This document shows, piece by piece, positions 25,964 through 35,592 of a stretch of 40,920 nt of DNA. The notes beneath the pieces are model-generated. The model was not told the origin of the DNA and ran no database searches. It worked only from the letters and a program-made list of their open reading frames with translations. A program made the translations under genes and the position numbers. Every line of letters starts with the position of its first letter. Positions within the stretch are counted from its first letter, which is position 1. The DNA is from Paludibacter sp. (GTDB lineage: Bacteria > Bacteroidota > Bacteroidia > Bacteroidales > Paludibacteraceae), in the NCBI GenBank assembly GCA_017882285.1, contig JADGPS010000021.1, positions 1-40,920 of the forward strand, given 5' to 3'.

Positions 25964-26569
25964 TTATTTAATGATTGCCGACTTAAACGTCGTTTTGGCA
26001 GCGGTCAATAAATCAATTGAGGTTTTAACCTGACGGTCAATAGTAGTTAAAGCGTCTCTGCTTGTTGTAGCAGTTGCAATTGCTGTGGTGAAAACAGTTT
26101 TTGCGTCTTGTCCAACATTTCCTACTGAAGTTCCTACCAATGTTGAACTATTCAAAGTAGTTGCTGCAACAATCGAATCGTTCAGTGGACGCCTGTCGGA
26201 AATATTAATTTTGCCCCAAAAAGCTTTACCAGGAGTGGCAAGATTCGTGTTAGCAACTATCAATTCGGCAATTGTAACACCCGGTTTAACAATTGCGGCA
26301 GAATCGGCTTTTAATGCAGTCAGATATGTAGCCTTGTAAGTTGCAAATGAAGTAGTTGACACAGGTGTAAAATTTCCTTTATCGTACCCAACTATGCAAT
26401 TATCAACTTTTGTTCTTTCGGAAGCAACAAATTGGCTAAACTGAAGTATATACTGATCTACTGTTTTTGGAGTTACAATAACCGGATCTTCTACTGTACA
26501 AGAGCTCAATCCAACTCCAAAAAAGATAGTTAGTAAAAACATCAGGAATATTTTTTCAATATATTTCAT
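25964..26569 (-). CDS. Small lipoprotein of the SusCD unit, possible glycan-binding protein
   Basis: A 201-residue lipoprotein with lipobox LSSC (Cys24). I do not recognise a family. Residues about 35-200 are predicted helical, rich in Ala, Thr and Ser, with a repeated pattern of short helices; the stretch LNDSIVAATTLNSSTLVGT recalls FIVAR-type helical bundles, a weak likeness. It sits directly behind susD (19 bases), the place where many PULs encode a surface glycan-binding protein, and before the internal terminator, so it belongs to the uptake module. Its lack of beta-sandwich (PKD or Ig-like) character is unusual for that place. Confidence 0.7.
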   Translation of the reverse strand: MKYIEKIFLMFLLTIFFGVGLSSCTVEDPVIVTPKTVDQYILQFSQFVASERTKVDNCIVGYDKGNFTPVSTTSFATYKATYLTALKADSAAIVKPGVTIAELIVANTNLATPGKAFWGKINISDRRPLNDSIVAATTLNSSTLVGTSVGNVGQDAKTVFTTAIATATTSRDALTTIDRQVKTSIDLLTAAKTTFKSAIIK

Positions 26570-26588
26570 AATTTCTATTTTTTAAAAA

Positions 26589-28142
26589 TTAATAACTTGT
26601 ATTTTGAGGAATTACTAAGTCGTTATTTGTGTCAATTTCCTGTTGAGGAATTGGTAACAAAAGACGATCTGTTGTAAAATTGCCTGATGTGGGAGGTAAA
26701 ATAGGGCTGTATAATGAATATAATAATGTCCAGTCAGTAACAAATATACTTGTTTTCAGTATATTGATTGCTTTTTCCGGATCTCCATAAGCTTTTCCCA
26801 TACGCAATAAATCGAACCAACGTTGATTCTCGAATGCAAGTTCCTTTCGACGTTCAGTATATACTGAATCTAACGCCTCTGTTTTTGAATCAAAGCTGAT
26901 ATATGGACTAACGCCCGCCCTCGATCTGATCAGATTTACTTCTTGTAAAGCTGCTGGAAAATTATTTTGTTGAGCAAGAACTTCTGCATAAAGCAATACT
27001 ATATCAGCATAGCGAATTTCAATCCAATCATTTTCGCCTTGTAAAGCTTGTGTCATATTTGGATCAATGTATTTGGATATATACTGAATGTTTGCAGTAG
27101 TTGATTTCTTCCATATTCTGAAACTAGCATCTGATCGGGTATCTTTTGGATCTGCACTTAACAGACTCATAATATCGGGAGTTGGATTATTGTTTCCAAT
27201 TGGTGTCCCGATTTTTAAGAACTGATTGGCAGAACCTTCCGGAGCAAATGTTCCCCAAAAGGGTGATCCAATACCTAAAGCTCCACCTTTATATCGAACA
27301 GCAAAAATGATTTCTTTATTCATCTCATTTGTTATATTGAAAACGTTCGCAAACGCGCTGGTCGAAGCTCCTTTATCGGTTAACAGTCCATGTTGTGGAG
27401 CAGCCAAAACTTCTTCCAATAAACCTTTCGCTAAGGTTAAATTAGCATCTCCTCCAATCATCATATATGTTTTTGCCAATAAACTTTTTGCAGCCCATTT
27501 GGTAATTCTACCTACATCATTAGTTGAATATGAAACAGGTAATTGATTTGCCGCTTTAATTAGATCAGGGATAATGATTTCGTTATAGATTTCTGAAACC
27601 GGAGAACGTGTAATCGTTTTCGCCTCAGTTGGTCCAATAACCTTAGTAACTTTGAACATATCACCCCAAAGATTTACCAATGTATAGTAATGAAAAGCTC
27701 TGATAAACAATAACTCACCTTCGTATTGTGCACGTTGCGTTTCTATAGAAACATACGTTTGACCGGAAGTTACAAAAGGCAATATGGCATTAACGTTGGA
27801 GATATTCTGAAAAAACTTATACCAGAAATCGCGAAGTCCTGTTTGACTTGGGGAAGTCCTGAAAAATTTCAAATCACAGATGTCGGCACGATCAGTTGTA
27901 CCCGTTCCAAAACTTGATACACAGGTGTTATCACTTCTTATTTCGGTAAATCTCCATTCATCATCTTTGATATTTGACATACCGGCATAACAACCCATTA
28001 TGCCTTGATTGATACGGGTTGGGGTTGTGTAGAAATCTACCTGAGTGAGTGCTGACTCCGGTTTGTTTGTAATTAAATCCTCACAAGCGGAGAAAGTAAT
28101 CAAGCCAAACAATGCTATTATAATTCCAATTTTATTTTTCAT
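26589..28142 (-). CDS. SusD/RagB family nutrient-binding lipoprotein
   Basis: A 517-residue outer-membrane lipoprotein (lipobox FSAC, Cys20) of the SusD/RagB family, which caps the SusC channel and captures oligosaccharides at the cell surface. The N-terminal TPR-rich part has FYTTPTRINQGIMGCYAGM and GELLFIRAFHYYTLVNLWG, the C-terminal part DWIEIRYADIVLLYAEVLAQ and ERRKELAFENQRWFDLLRMG, all SusD hallmarks. It is 77 bases behind susC. The ligand is presumably the uronic-acid oligosaccharide made by the secreted lyases. Confidence 0.95.
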   Translation of the reverse strand: MKNKIGIIIALFGLITFSACEDLITNKPESALTQVDFYTTPTRINQGIMGCYAGMSNIKDDEWRFTEIRSDNTCVSSFGTGTTDRADICDLKFFRTSPSQTGLRDFWYKFFQNISNVNAILPFVTSGQTYVSIETQRAQYEGELLFIRAFHYYTLVNLWGDMFKVTKVIGPTEAKTITRSPVSEIYNEIIIPDLIKAANQLPVSYSTNDVGRITKWAAKSLLAKTYMMIGGDANLTLAKGLLEEVLAAPQHGLLTDKGASTSAFANVFNITNEMNKEIIFAVRYKGGALGIGSPFWGTFAPEGSANQFLKIGTPIGNNNPTPDIMSLLSADPKDTRSDASFRIWKKSTTANIQYISKYIDPNMTQALQGENDWIEIRYADIVLLYAEVLAQQNNFPAALQEVNLIRSRAGVSPYISFDSKTEALDSVYTERRKELAFENQRWFDLLRMGKAYGDPEKAINILKTSIFVTDWTLLYSLYSPILPPTSGNFTTDRLLLPIPQQEIDTNNDLVIPQNTSY

Positions 28143-28219
28143 TTTTCATTTTATGTTTTAACCGTTTATTTAAAACTATTAAATTCCGATTGTTGTAACT
28201 TATTTTTCTAATTTAACGA

Positions 28220-31200
28220 CTAAAAGTTAATATCGACACCCAACGTAAATGTTCGGTTGAGCGGGAAAACACCCCGTTGGTAACCATCAACTAATGGATA
28301 TGCATTTGAATAGGGTCCACTTGTTCTACGAGCTTCAGGATTAACTCCTTTATAACCTGGTGACATTAAGTAGATTAGATTTTGTGCTGAAAAATAAGCC
28401 CTGAATTGATTGATTTTTAAAGATTTTACAATTTCCTGAGGAATTTTATATCCGAAAGTAAAATCACGTAAAGCTGCATAAGAGCCATCCTGAATTGCGT
28501 AGTCAGTCAGCAAAAGATCACTACCCGATGTGGTATTAGAATAAACAGTTTTACTATCACCCGGGAACATTGGACTTACGTAACGATTGTTTGTGTAGGC
28601 GGTATTATAACGTAAATTCTCATTATAATTTAAATTTCCGTCGATAAGTTGAACTCCTTGTACGCCTTGTATCAGGAAACTAAGATCAAAATCATTGTAT
28701 GTAAAGGTATTTGTAATCCCATAGGTGAAATCTGGAAATGGTTTCCCAATTACAACACGGTCACTTGGATCAATTTTATTATCGCCATTAGTATTTACTA
28801 CCTTCAATCCTCCTAATATTGGAGCAAATTTGGTATAGTTAAATAGAACGCCATTTGCATCGGTAAGTGCTTTTGCGGCAGCTACTTCTTCAAGCGTTGT
28901 ATAAACACCGGCTGATTTATATCCAAAAAATTGAATGGATGGTTGGCCTACAATTGCTCTGTAGACTTCACTTCTTTCACCAAAATTATCCTGATATTGT
29001 CTGTCACCGTAATTAAGAAGTGTGTTTTTATTCGTAGATAAATTACCGGTTGTTTTCCAGGTAAAACCTTTTGAATCAATATTTGTTGTAGTAAGTTCAA
29101 TTTCAACTCCCTGATTGTTTACTTTACCTATATTATTCCAAAAAGTTTGATGTCCGGTGATATACATTGCAGGTTGAAGAAGTAACAGTTGAATGGTGTT
29201 TGAATTGTAATATTCAACGGTAATATTCACTTTGCTGTTAAACAATCCAAAGTCTAAACCATAGTTTGCTTCTTCAGTTTGTTCCCATGTAATATCAGGA
29301 TTTCCTAAAAATGAATTGTTTGAAGCCATACCTGCAATAAGATTCCCATTACCAGAACCGGTATTGTAATTGGTCGTGTTAATAGTATTCATGTACGAAT
29401 ATTGAGGAATGTTATTATTCCCGGTCAATCCATAGCTGGCACGTATTTTAAGGTTTGATAGCCAATCAAACTTTTTCAGAAAACTTTCTTCGGATGCACG
29501 CCATCCGATTGAACCTGCCGGGAAAGTTCCCCATTTATGACCTTCCGCAAATTTTGAACTACCATCAGAACGTAAACTTCCTGATAATAAATATTTACCT
29601 TTATAAGCATAAGTCAGACGTCCAATAAATGATTCCATTGCCTCGGTATAATAAAACGAAGTGGTTCCGTTAATTGAAGGACTATCCATAATCAGAGCCG
29701 ATGCAAGATTGAATGAAAGCATTTGTTCATCAGGAAAACCTGTTGCAACAATTTGATTGAATTTATTGCCAGTCTGTTGCAAAGTAAAACCTATAATTGC
29801 TCCAATTTCATGATCACCAATTTTCTTGTTATAATTCAATGTGTTTTCTGACAATAATTCGGTGTGTAAAGTGGTTTGGCGTGTCAATTGATTTGGCACA
29901 CCGGCTTTATTTGCCGAAGTTTGTTCTTTTTTGTTATATTCTTTGTAGTCGGTATATGCTCCATTTGATGTTTTAAACTGGAGACCCGGCAATATATTAA
30001 TTGCAATGTAGGCATTACTTTGCATCCTGTAATCATCTGTAATTACACTTGTCCGTTGACGAATAGAAGTTGGTGTTTGATTGCTGGAACTAAATGGATT
30101 TACTGCTGTTACTTCCCAAGTTTCTCCGTTTAATCCTATTCCACTCATATTTAAGCCTAAGAAATCTGAGGCCTGGGCATAATCTCCGGCAATTTTTCCT
30201 GTTAATGCTGCAGTAGCTGCATTATGTCGAACCGGCAACCACGATGGATAACGGGTATAATCAGTTAAATCATTTACAGGCTTTTCTTGTCTGCTATATG
30301 TTGGTGCAATATTGATTCCAATAGTAACATTTTTCGATAAATTAATGTCCATTTTTGCTCGCAGTGTATATTTATCGTAATTACTATTTCTCATTATCCC
30401 ATCTTCGCTGCTATAATTCCCTGATAAAAAGTATTTTATGTTTTTATCCCCGCCTGCTGCACTTAACTGATAATTCTGAGACGAACCATTTTGACGTAAT
30501 CCTTCATCTAACCAGTTTGTTGGTTGGTCAACGTAATATTTCTGAATTAAATAGGCTGCCTGTTCACCGGTAGTAATCAGATTAAATTTCATCGTTGCAG
30601 CCGTTCCATCTACTGCAGGATCTTTAATACGTAAAGCAGCTTCATTATATAATAGTTGAGTATATTGATCGGTATTCATCATATCAGGAAGTTTTAATGC
30701 GGTACGAATTCCGGAGAACATTTTGAAATTGTATTTTGGTTTAGTGGCATTTCCACTTTTTGTAGTTACCAATATTACACCACCTGCAGCACGTGATCCG
30801 TACATAGCTGCAGAAGCAGCATCTTTAAGTACTTCAATTGATTCAACATCCCCCATACTTACTGATGATAAACCATCAGGAATTGGAAACCCATCAACAA
30901 CAATAAGTGGAGATATAGCTGCACTAATAGAACCCATACCACGAACACGAATTATGGGAGCTTCACCAGCTTCGGGATCAACATTTTGAATTTGAACGCC
31001 TGCCAACTTTCCTTGTAAAGCCTGACCAATACTGGAAACCGGGATTTCATCCAGTTTCTCTCCTTTAATAGAGGATACAGCTCCGGTCAAATGCGATTTC
31101 TTTTGTGTTCCATAAGCAACTACAACAACTTCATCAATGTTTTTAGTTTCTTCATCAAGTGATAAATTAATTTGCGTATTGGTTCCAACTGTTTTTTCAA

Positions 31201-31465
31201 CACTTTTATAACCGATATACGAAAAAACTAATGCCGATGTAGCATTCGGCACTTGAATAGTATATTTACCATTCGAATCGGAAATTGTTCCGGTCTTTTC
31301 TCCCGAAACTTTAATATTTACACCGATTAAGGGATCTTTGTTGCTGTCAGTGATACTGCCGCTTACTTTTATCTGGGCAAATACCCCTACAGTGTTCATG
31401 CATAGAAGAATGAACAACCAGGAAAAATTCCTTAGGAACTGTTTACTGTTTCTGTTTTTTTTCAT
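28220..31465 (-). CDS. SusC/RagA family TonB-linked outer-membrane channel
   Basis: A 1081-residue TonB-dependent transporter. Signal peptide 1-30 (ending GVFAQ); carboxypeptidase-D-like regulatory domain about 32-112 (VSGSITDSNKDPLIGVNIKV); plug about 115-230 (EVVVVAYGTQKKSHLTGAVS, RGMGSI, VVDGFPI, GSRAAGGVILVTTKSG); then a 22-strand barrel ending in TFTLGVDINF with the terminal Phe usual for outer-membrane insertion. It imports oligosaccharides with SusD as lid. No STN domain is present, which fits the absence of an anti-sigma partner. First gene of the locus; two palindromic sites about 195-225 bases upstream may control it. Confidence 0.96.
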   Translation of the reverse strand: MKKNRNSKQFLRNFSWLFILLCMNTVGVFAQIKVSGSITDSNKDPLIGVNIKVSGEKTGTISDSNGKYTIQVPNATSALVFSYIGYKSVEKTVGTNTQINLSLDEETKNIDEVVVVAYGTQKKSHLTGAVSSIKGEKLDEIPVSSIGQALQGKLAGVQIQNVDPEAGEAPIIRVRGMGSISAAISPLIVVDGFPIPDGLSSVSMGDVESIEVLKDAASAAMYGSRAAGGVILVTTKSGNATKPKYNFKMFSGIRTALKLPDMMNTDQYTQLLYNEAALRIKDPAVDGTAATMKFNLITTGEQAAYLIQKYYVDQPTNWLDEGLRQNGSSQNYQLSAAGGDKNIKYFLSGNYSSEDGIMRNSNYDKYTLRAKMDINLSKNVTIGINIAPTYSRQEKPVNDLTDYTRYPSWLPVRHNAATAALTGKIAGDYAQASDFLGLNMSGIGLNGETWEVTAVNPFSSSNQTPTSIRQRTSVITDDYRMQSNAYIAINILPGLQFKTSNGAYTDYKEYNKKEQTSANKAGVPNQLTRQTTLHTELLSENTLNYNKKIGDHEIGAIIGFTLQQTGNKFNQIVATGFPDEQMLSFNLASALIMDSPSINGTTSFYYTEAMESFIGRLTYAYKGKYLLSGSLRSDGSSKFAEGHKWGTFPAGSIGWRASEESFLKKFDWLSNLKIRASYGLTGNNNIPQYSYMNTINTTNYNTGSGNGNLIAGMASNNSFLGNPDITWEQTEEANYGLDFGLFNSKVNITVEYYNSNTIQLLLLQPAMYITGHQTFWNNIGKVNNQGVEIELTTTNIDSKGFTWKTTGNLSTNKNTLLNYGDRQYQDNFGERSEVYRAIVGQPSIQFFGYKSAGVYTTLEEVAAAKALTDANGVLFNYTKFAPILGGLKVVNTNGDNKIDPSDRVVIGKPFPDFTYGITNTFTYNDFDLSFLIQGVQGVQLIDGNLNYNENLRYNTAYTNNRYVSPMFPGDSKTVYSNTTSGSDLLLTDYAIQDGSYAALRDFTFGYKIPQEIVKSLKINQFRAYFSAQNLIYLMSPGYKGVNPEARRTSGPYSNAYPLVDGYQRGVFPLNRTFTLGVDINF

Positions 31466-31851
31466 GTACGTATTGATTTTTTTGTGAATTGAAATTTATT
31501 TTGGTTGATTTTTCCGCTTTAATATCCCTTTGTTGCTAAATCTAATTATGTATTAGATAGTTTTGTTGTAAATCCAAATTATTTAATTTATTAAAATAAT
31601 TCCCTGAAATAAAAATAACCAGCTGATTATCACATAATTTAAATATTAGAATTAAATAAATTGGTTTACCAATAATTTGGTCGACCAAAAATAGTACTAA
31701 GATTTAAATGCACAAAAGATTTTTTGCGTTATTTTTTCATTTCTGTTGTATAACATATTTTCGTGTTAAAAAACGTGCAACACAGAAACAAATTTATAAG
31801 GAAAGTAAGCTGTTCTAATAATAATAACTACCCTTTAGAGGTGACCAAATT
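31466..31851. other. Regulatory region upstream of susC
   Basis: A 386-base, very AT-rich stretch without a credible gene. Its main content is a pair of palindromes at 31660-31689. A 36-codon plus-strand frame from 31708 has no support. No perfect TAnnTTTG box is seen on the minus strand between the palindromes and susC, so the transcription start cannot be placed. The region ends at the MmcQ/YjbR gene, on the same strand. Confidence 0.6.
31660..31689. promoter_or_regulatory. Two palindromic operator-like sites upstream of susC
   Basis: ATTGGT-TT-ACCAAT (31660-31673) and TTTGGT-CG-ACCAAA (31676-31689) are each inverted repeats with 6-base arms and a 2-base centre. They share the core TTGGTnnACCAA and their centres are 16 bases apart. 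This resembles TGGTnnnACCA-like operators of GntR/FadR-type repressors, a class reported to control alginate genes in some Bacteroidota. No such regulator is encoded in the window. Confidence 0.65.
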
Positions 31852-32205
31852 TTAAGACTGAAGTTCTTCTCTCAATTTCTTGGGTAGTCCGGCAACAACT
31901 AACTGATAAGAATTATCTATCCATTCACAAATCAGTTTACGTGTCAAACGGTTGTCAATAAATACTGTATTCCAGTGCTTTTTATTGAAATGCCATGCGG
32001 GAACTACGGCAGAATATTCTTCACGTAAAGCGATGGCTTTTTCCGGATCGCACTTCAGGGCAATTTGCGTTTCAGGGTTGTCAAGCGGAATTAAAGCAAA
32101 CATTTTTCCCTGAACTTTAAGTACCAGAGAAAACTCATCAAAAGGAAAACTTTCGGTTGTTCCTTTCAGGCTTAAGCAATAATCACGGAGTTCTTCAACG
32201 TTCAT
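31852..32205 (-). CDS. MmcQ/YjbR family protein
   Basis: A 117-residue protein of the MmcQ/YjbR family (CyaY-like fold, often annotated as DNA-binding). Typical stretches: LRDYCLSLKGTTESFPFDE, FALIPLDNPETQIALKCDPEKA, AWHFNKKHWNTVFID and LICEWIDNSYQLVV. Biochemical role is unclear across the family. It lies 11 bases behind the COG4299 gene and is likely co-transcribed with it; nothing ties it to the PUL that follows. Confidence 0.9.
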   Translation of the reverse strand: MNVEELRDYCLSLKGTTESFPFDEFSLVLKVQGKMFALIPLDNPETQIALKCDPEKAIALREEYSAVVPAWHFNKKHWNTVFIDNRLTRKLICEWIDNSYQLVVAGLPKKLREELQS

Positions 32206-32216
32206 TTTTAAAGAAA

Positions 32217-33407
32217 TCAGAGTTTAATGTAAATTTTCTTTTTATATAAAATGTGTCCGATAAACCAGTTGATAGTCACAAAACTTAATGCAAACACCAA
32301 TGAACCTAAATAATCGCCAAAAACAGGTGACAGCCATTGTGTATAAACAAAACCTTTGAGTGAAAACCATTCTGCAAAATACGTAAACCCAATATTCCCT
32401 AAAAGTATGCTCAGAATTCCTGCAACCACATAAATAAACATTGGGTTTACACCAAATGATTCGAAAAAAATACTCCATTTTTTCTTGCCTTTTACATCAA
32501 TTATCCATAAAAGTAAAGCAAGTAACAAAGATGCCAACCCGCATGTAGCTAATACAAAACTTGAACTCCAGATTTTTTTATTGATAGGAAAACCGTAATT
32601 GAGTAAAAATCCAATAAACATAATGATGGTTCCAAAGATAAAGAGTTTCTGAATTCTCTGGTTATTGTCTTTCGATTCGGAAATTAATTTACCTGCTAAA
32701 AACCCAAGCAAAACATGTGCAATACAAGGCAAAGTGCTAAGAAGTCCTTCAGGATCGAAAACAACCTTAGATCCATCTGGCAAATTATCGGTATACATAT
32801 GTTTAACTCCCAAAACAGCATTATCGATAATAGAAACCAGACTACTATCATTTTCTGCATAACTTCCTGTTACAGCCATTAATATCCAGTAGAAAAGCAG
32901 AATGAAACCTATAAGCCAGGGAATACGTTTCGGTTTAACCGACAGAACAATGAACGAACCGAAGAAAGAAACTAAAGCCAAACGTTGCAAAACGCCAAGT
33001 ATTCGAAGGTGTTCGAAGCTGTTAGCTGATTGCAAAATTTTGTCGACCAATGACATGTCTTCTGCCCGAAGTCCATTTAAACCCCGACAAAAAAGTGAAA
33101 ACCAACCTATTGCCAATCCGATTAAAAATAATAAAACTGAACGCCGAAGTAATTTTGTGAATGTCTGTCCGGATAATTTGAAGTCAAACTTTTTATAGGA
33201 TAGATACATGGAAACCCCCATGATAAACATGAAAAAAGGAAATACAAGGTCTGTTGGAGTTAAACCATTCCATTGGGCATGTTCTAAAGGTGTATAAATA
33301 CTTCCCCAGCTTCCAGGATTGTTTACCATGATCATGCCGGCGATAGTGATGCCGCGTAATACATCGAGTGAAAGAAGTCGGGAAGGGTTTTTGATGGTAT
33401 TTGTCAT
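32217..33407 (-). CDS. COG4299/DUF5009 multi-pass acyltransferase-like membrane protein
   Basis: A 396-residue protein with about 10-11 membrane helices, related to heparan-alpha-glucosaminide N-acetyltransferase (HGSNAT) and bacterial NagX. The N-terminal signature RLLSLDVLRGITIAGMIMV, NNPGSW and HAQWNGLTPTDLVFPFFMF contains the conserved His expected to take part in acetyl transfer. In bacteria the family is linked to handling of amino sugars or cell-wall sugars, though the substrate here is unknown. It lies next to the PUL but has its own -7 box and is not part of it. Confidence 0.88.
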   Translation of the reverse strand: MTNTIKNPSRLLSLDVLRGITIAGMIMVNNPGSWGSIYTPLEHAQWNGLTPTDLVFPFFMFIMGVSMYLSYKKFDFKLSGQTFTKLLRRSVLLFLIGLAIGWFSLFCRGLNGLRAEDMSLVDKILQSANSFEHLRILGVLQRLALVSFFGSFIVLSVKPKRIPWLIGFILLFYWILMAVTGSYAENDSSLVSIIDNAVLGVKHMYTDNLPDGSKVVFDPEGLLSTLPCIAHVLLGFLAGKLISESKDNNQRIQKLFIFGTIIMFIGFLLNYGFPINKKIWSSSFVLATCGLASLLLALLLWIIDVKGKKKWSIFFESFGVNPMFIYVVAGILSILLGNIGFTYFAEWFSLKGFVYTQWLSPVFGDYLGSLVFALSFVTINWFIGHILYKKKIYIKL

Positions 33408-33449
33408 TTTTTCTTGAAATAAGGTAATTTAAATTGTAATTTTTCGGTG

Positions 33450-33457
33450 CAAATATA
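33450..33457 (-). promoter_or_regulatory. -7 box of the COG4299 gene
   Basis: The minus strand reads TATATTTG, a full match to TAnnTTTG, 43 bases before the start codon and directly behind the metG terminator. Confidence 0.6.
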
Positions 33458-33495
33458 CAAAAAAAAGCATCAACCGAAATATATTCGATTGATGC
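33458..33495 (-). terminator. Intrinsic terminator of metG
   Basis: GCATCAA (33467-33473) pairs with TTGATGC (33489-33495); after one mismatch four more pairs (CGAA/TTCG) close the loop. On the minus strand eight T residues follow. It stands 37 bases behind the metG stop codon. Confidence 0.85.
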
Positions 33496-33531
33496 AATCT
33501 TTAAGTTCCCTTCGGTTGATTTAGGGGGCTT

Positions 33532-35589
33532 TTATTTCACTTCAACACCGTCTGTTACTTTAGTACTTGGGCGAATAAGCACCAGTTTTCCATCAGTATC
33601 TTCGGCCGAAAGAATCATACCTTCGCTCATAATGCCACGAAGTTTGCGCGGTTCGAAGTTGGCAATAAAGCAAACTTGTGTGCCTATCAATTCTTCGGGA
33701 TTCGGGTAATGTTGTGCTATTCCTGAAAGAATCGTCTGCTCTTCGAGTCCGTCAGCAATCCGGAATTGCAACAATTTATCAGCTTTGGGTACACGTTCAC
33801 AATTAAGAACGGTTCCAACGCGAATATCCATTTTCATAAAATCTTCAATTGACACATTTTCTTTTACCGGCGATGCTTTGTAGGCGGCTGCTTCGTTGGT
33901 TTTCTTTGTATTCAGCAATTTTTGAACTTGTACTTCCACGGCTTCGTCTTCTATTTTTTCAAACAACAATTCTGGAGTCCCGAGTTGTGCTCCGGTTTTC
34001 AATAAATCAATTTTACCCAAATCTTTCCAGTTAAATGAAATAATGCCAAGCATAATGCGTAGTTTCTTCGACGTAAACGGCAAGAATGGTTCAAAAGCTA
34101 TGGCCAGATTTGCAGCAATTTGCAAACTCAAATGCATGATAGTTGCCACGCGATTCATATCGGTTTTAGCGACTTTCCATGGTTCAGTGTCAGCCAGGTA
34201 TTTATTGCCGATACGAGCCAAATTCATAGCTTCTTTTTGCGCATCGCGGAAACGGAAGTTGTTGAGCAATTTTTCTACATCGGCTTTAATGTTCACAAAT
34301 TCTTCGAGCGTTTGCTTGTCGTAATCGGTCAATTCGCCCAATGCCGGCACTTTACCGTCGTAGTATTTTTGAGTAAGCACCATTGCACGGTTAATGAAAT
34401 TACCAAAAATAGCTACCAACTCGTTGTTATTGCGAGCCTGAAAATCTTTCCAGGTAAAATCATTGTCTTTGGTTTCTGGAGCGTTTGCTGTCAAAACGTA
34501 ACGTAATACATCTTGTTTGCCTGGAAAATCAACAAGATATTCATGCAACCATACCGCCCAATTGCGCGAAGTGGAAATTTTGTCACCTTCAAGATTTAGA
34601 AATTCATTGGCAGGCACGTTGTCGGGCAAAATATACGATCCTTCGGCTTTCAATACCGATGGGAAAACGATGCAGTGAAACACGATATTGTCCTTGCCTA
34701 TAAAATGCAACAAGCGCGTATCTTCATCTTTCCACCATTTTTCCCATTTCCCATATTTCTCAGGTTGATTATCGCACAGTTCTTTGGTGTTGGAGATATA
34801 ACCAATCGGTGCATCGAACCACACATACAGCACTTTCCCTTCTGCTCCGGCAACAGGAACGGGAATTCCCCAGTCCAAATCACGACTCACGGCACGCGGT
34901 TGCAAACCCATGTCGAGCCAACTTTTGCATTGTCCGTACACGTTTGGTTTCCATTCTTTATGATCTTCCAAAATCCATTTGCGCAACCAGGCTTCATGTT
35001 GATCAAGCGGCAAATACCAGTGTTTGGTTTCGCGCATTACCGGTACATTCCCGCTAATGGCTGATTTAGGATTGATCAGGTCGGTTGGACTAAGCGATGT
35101 TCCACACGATTCGCATTGATCGCCATAGGCATTTTCGTTGCCACAATGGGGACATTTTCCGGTGATATAACGGTCGGCCAGGAATTGTTGGGCTGTTTCG
35201 TCGTAATATTGCTCGTTTGTTTTTTCAATAAAACCACCTTTACTTTCAATCGTTTTGAAAATATCCGAAGCCAGTTCGCGGTGCGTTTTGGAAGTTGTGC
35301 GAGAATAAATATCGAACGTTATTCCAAAATCTTCGAACGATTTTTTGATAATTCCGTGGTAACGATCCACGATATCCTGCGGCGTAACACCTTCTTTCTT
35401 AGCTTTGATGGTAATGGGTACACCATGTTCGTCGGAACCGCCGATAAATAGCACATCTTCGCCTTTCAAACGGAGGTAGCGCACATAAATATCGGCAGGA
35501 ACATAAACTCCGGCCAGATGACCGATATGCACGGGTCCATTGGCATAAGGCAACGCCGAAGTAACGGTGGTACGTTTAAAATTTGTCAT
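33532..35589 (-). CDS. metG: Methionyl-tRNA synthetase
   Basis: A class I aminoacyl-tRNA synthetase of 685 residues that charges tRNA-Met. Motifs: HIGH as [11 protein letters not shown] (residues 16-25), the zinc knuckle [18 protein letters not shown], the KMSKS loop in the variant form DKISTSRNW, and a C-terminal EMAP/Trbp111-like tRNA-binding domain (about 580-685, [24 protein letters not shown]) that makes it a dimer. Two zinc-type Cys pairs correspond to the E. coli-like form. Single gene between its own -7 box and a terminator. Cytoplasmic. Confidence 0.97.
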   Translation of the reverse strand: MTNFKRTTVTSALPYANGPVHIGHLAGVYVPADIYVRYLRLKGEDVLFIGGSDEHGVPITIKAKKEGVTPQDIVDRYHGIIKKSFEDFGITFDIYSRTTSKTHRELASDIFKTIESKGGFIEKTNEQYYDETAQQFLADRYITGKCPHCGNENAYGDQCESCGTSLSPTDLINPKSAISGNVPVMRETKHWYLPLDQHEAWLRKWILEDHKEWKPNVYGQCKSWLDMGLQPRAVSRDLDWGIPVPVAGAEGKVLYVWFDAPIGYISNTKELCDNQPEKYGKWEKWWKDEDTRLLHFIGKDNIVFHCIVFPSVLKAEGSYILPDNVPANEFLNLEGDKISTSRNWAVWLHEYLVDFPGKQDVLRYVLTANAPETKDNDFTWKDFQARNNNELVAIFGNFINRAMVLTQKYYDGKVPALGELTDYDKQTLEEFVNIKADVEKLLNNFRFRDAQKEAMNLARIGNKYLADTEPWKVAKTDMNRVATIMHLSLQIAANLAIAFEPFLPFTSKKLRIMLGIISFNWKDLGKIDLLKTGAQLGTPELLFEKIEDEAVEVQVQKLLNTKKTNEAAAYKASPVKENVSIEDFMKMDIRVGTVLNCERVPKADKLLQFRIADGLEEQTILSGIAQHYPNPEELIGTQVCFIANFEPRKLRGIMSEGMILSAEDTDGKLVLIRPSTKVTDGVEVK

Positions 35590-35592
35590 GTA

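Noticed and set aside
13449-31465. Hybrid two-component or sigma/anti-sigma regulation of the PUL
   Set aside because: No such gene is in the locus and SusC lacks the N-terminal STN signalling domain.
31708-31818. 36-codon plus-strand frame in the susC upstream region
   Set aside because: Very AT-rich, no promoter box at the right distance, Phe/Lys-rich translation typical of chance frames.
34120-34506. 128-codon plus-strand frame opposite metG
   Set aside because: A shadow of the metG reading frame; no promoter, signal or recognisable domain.
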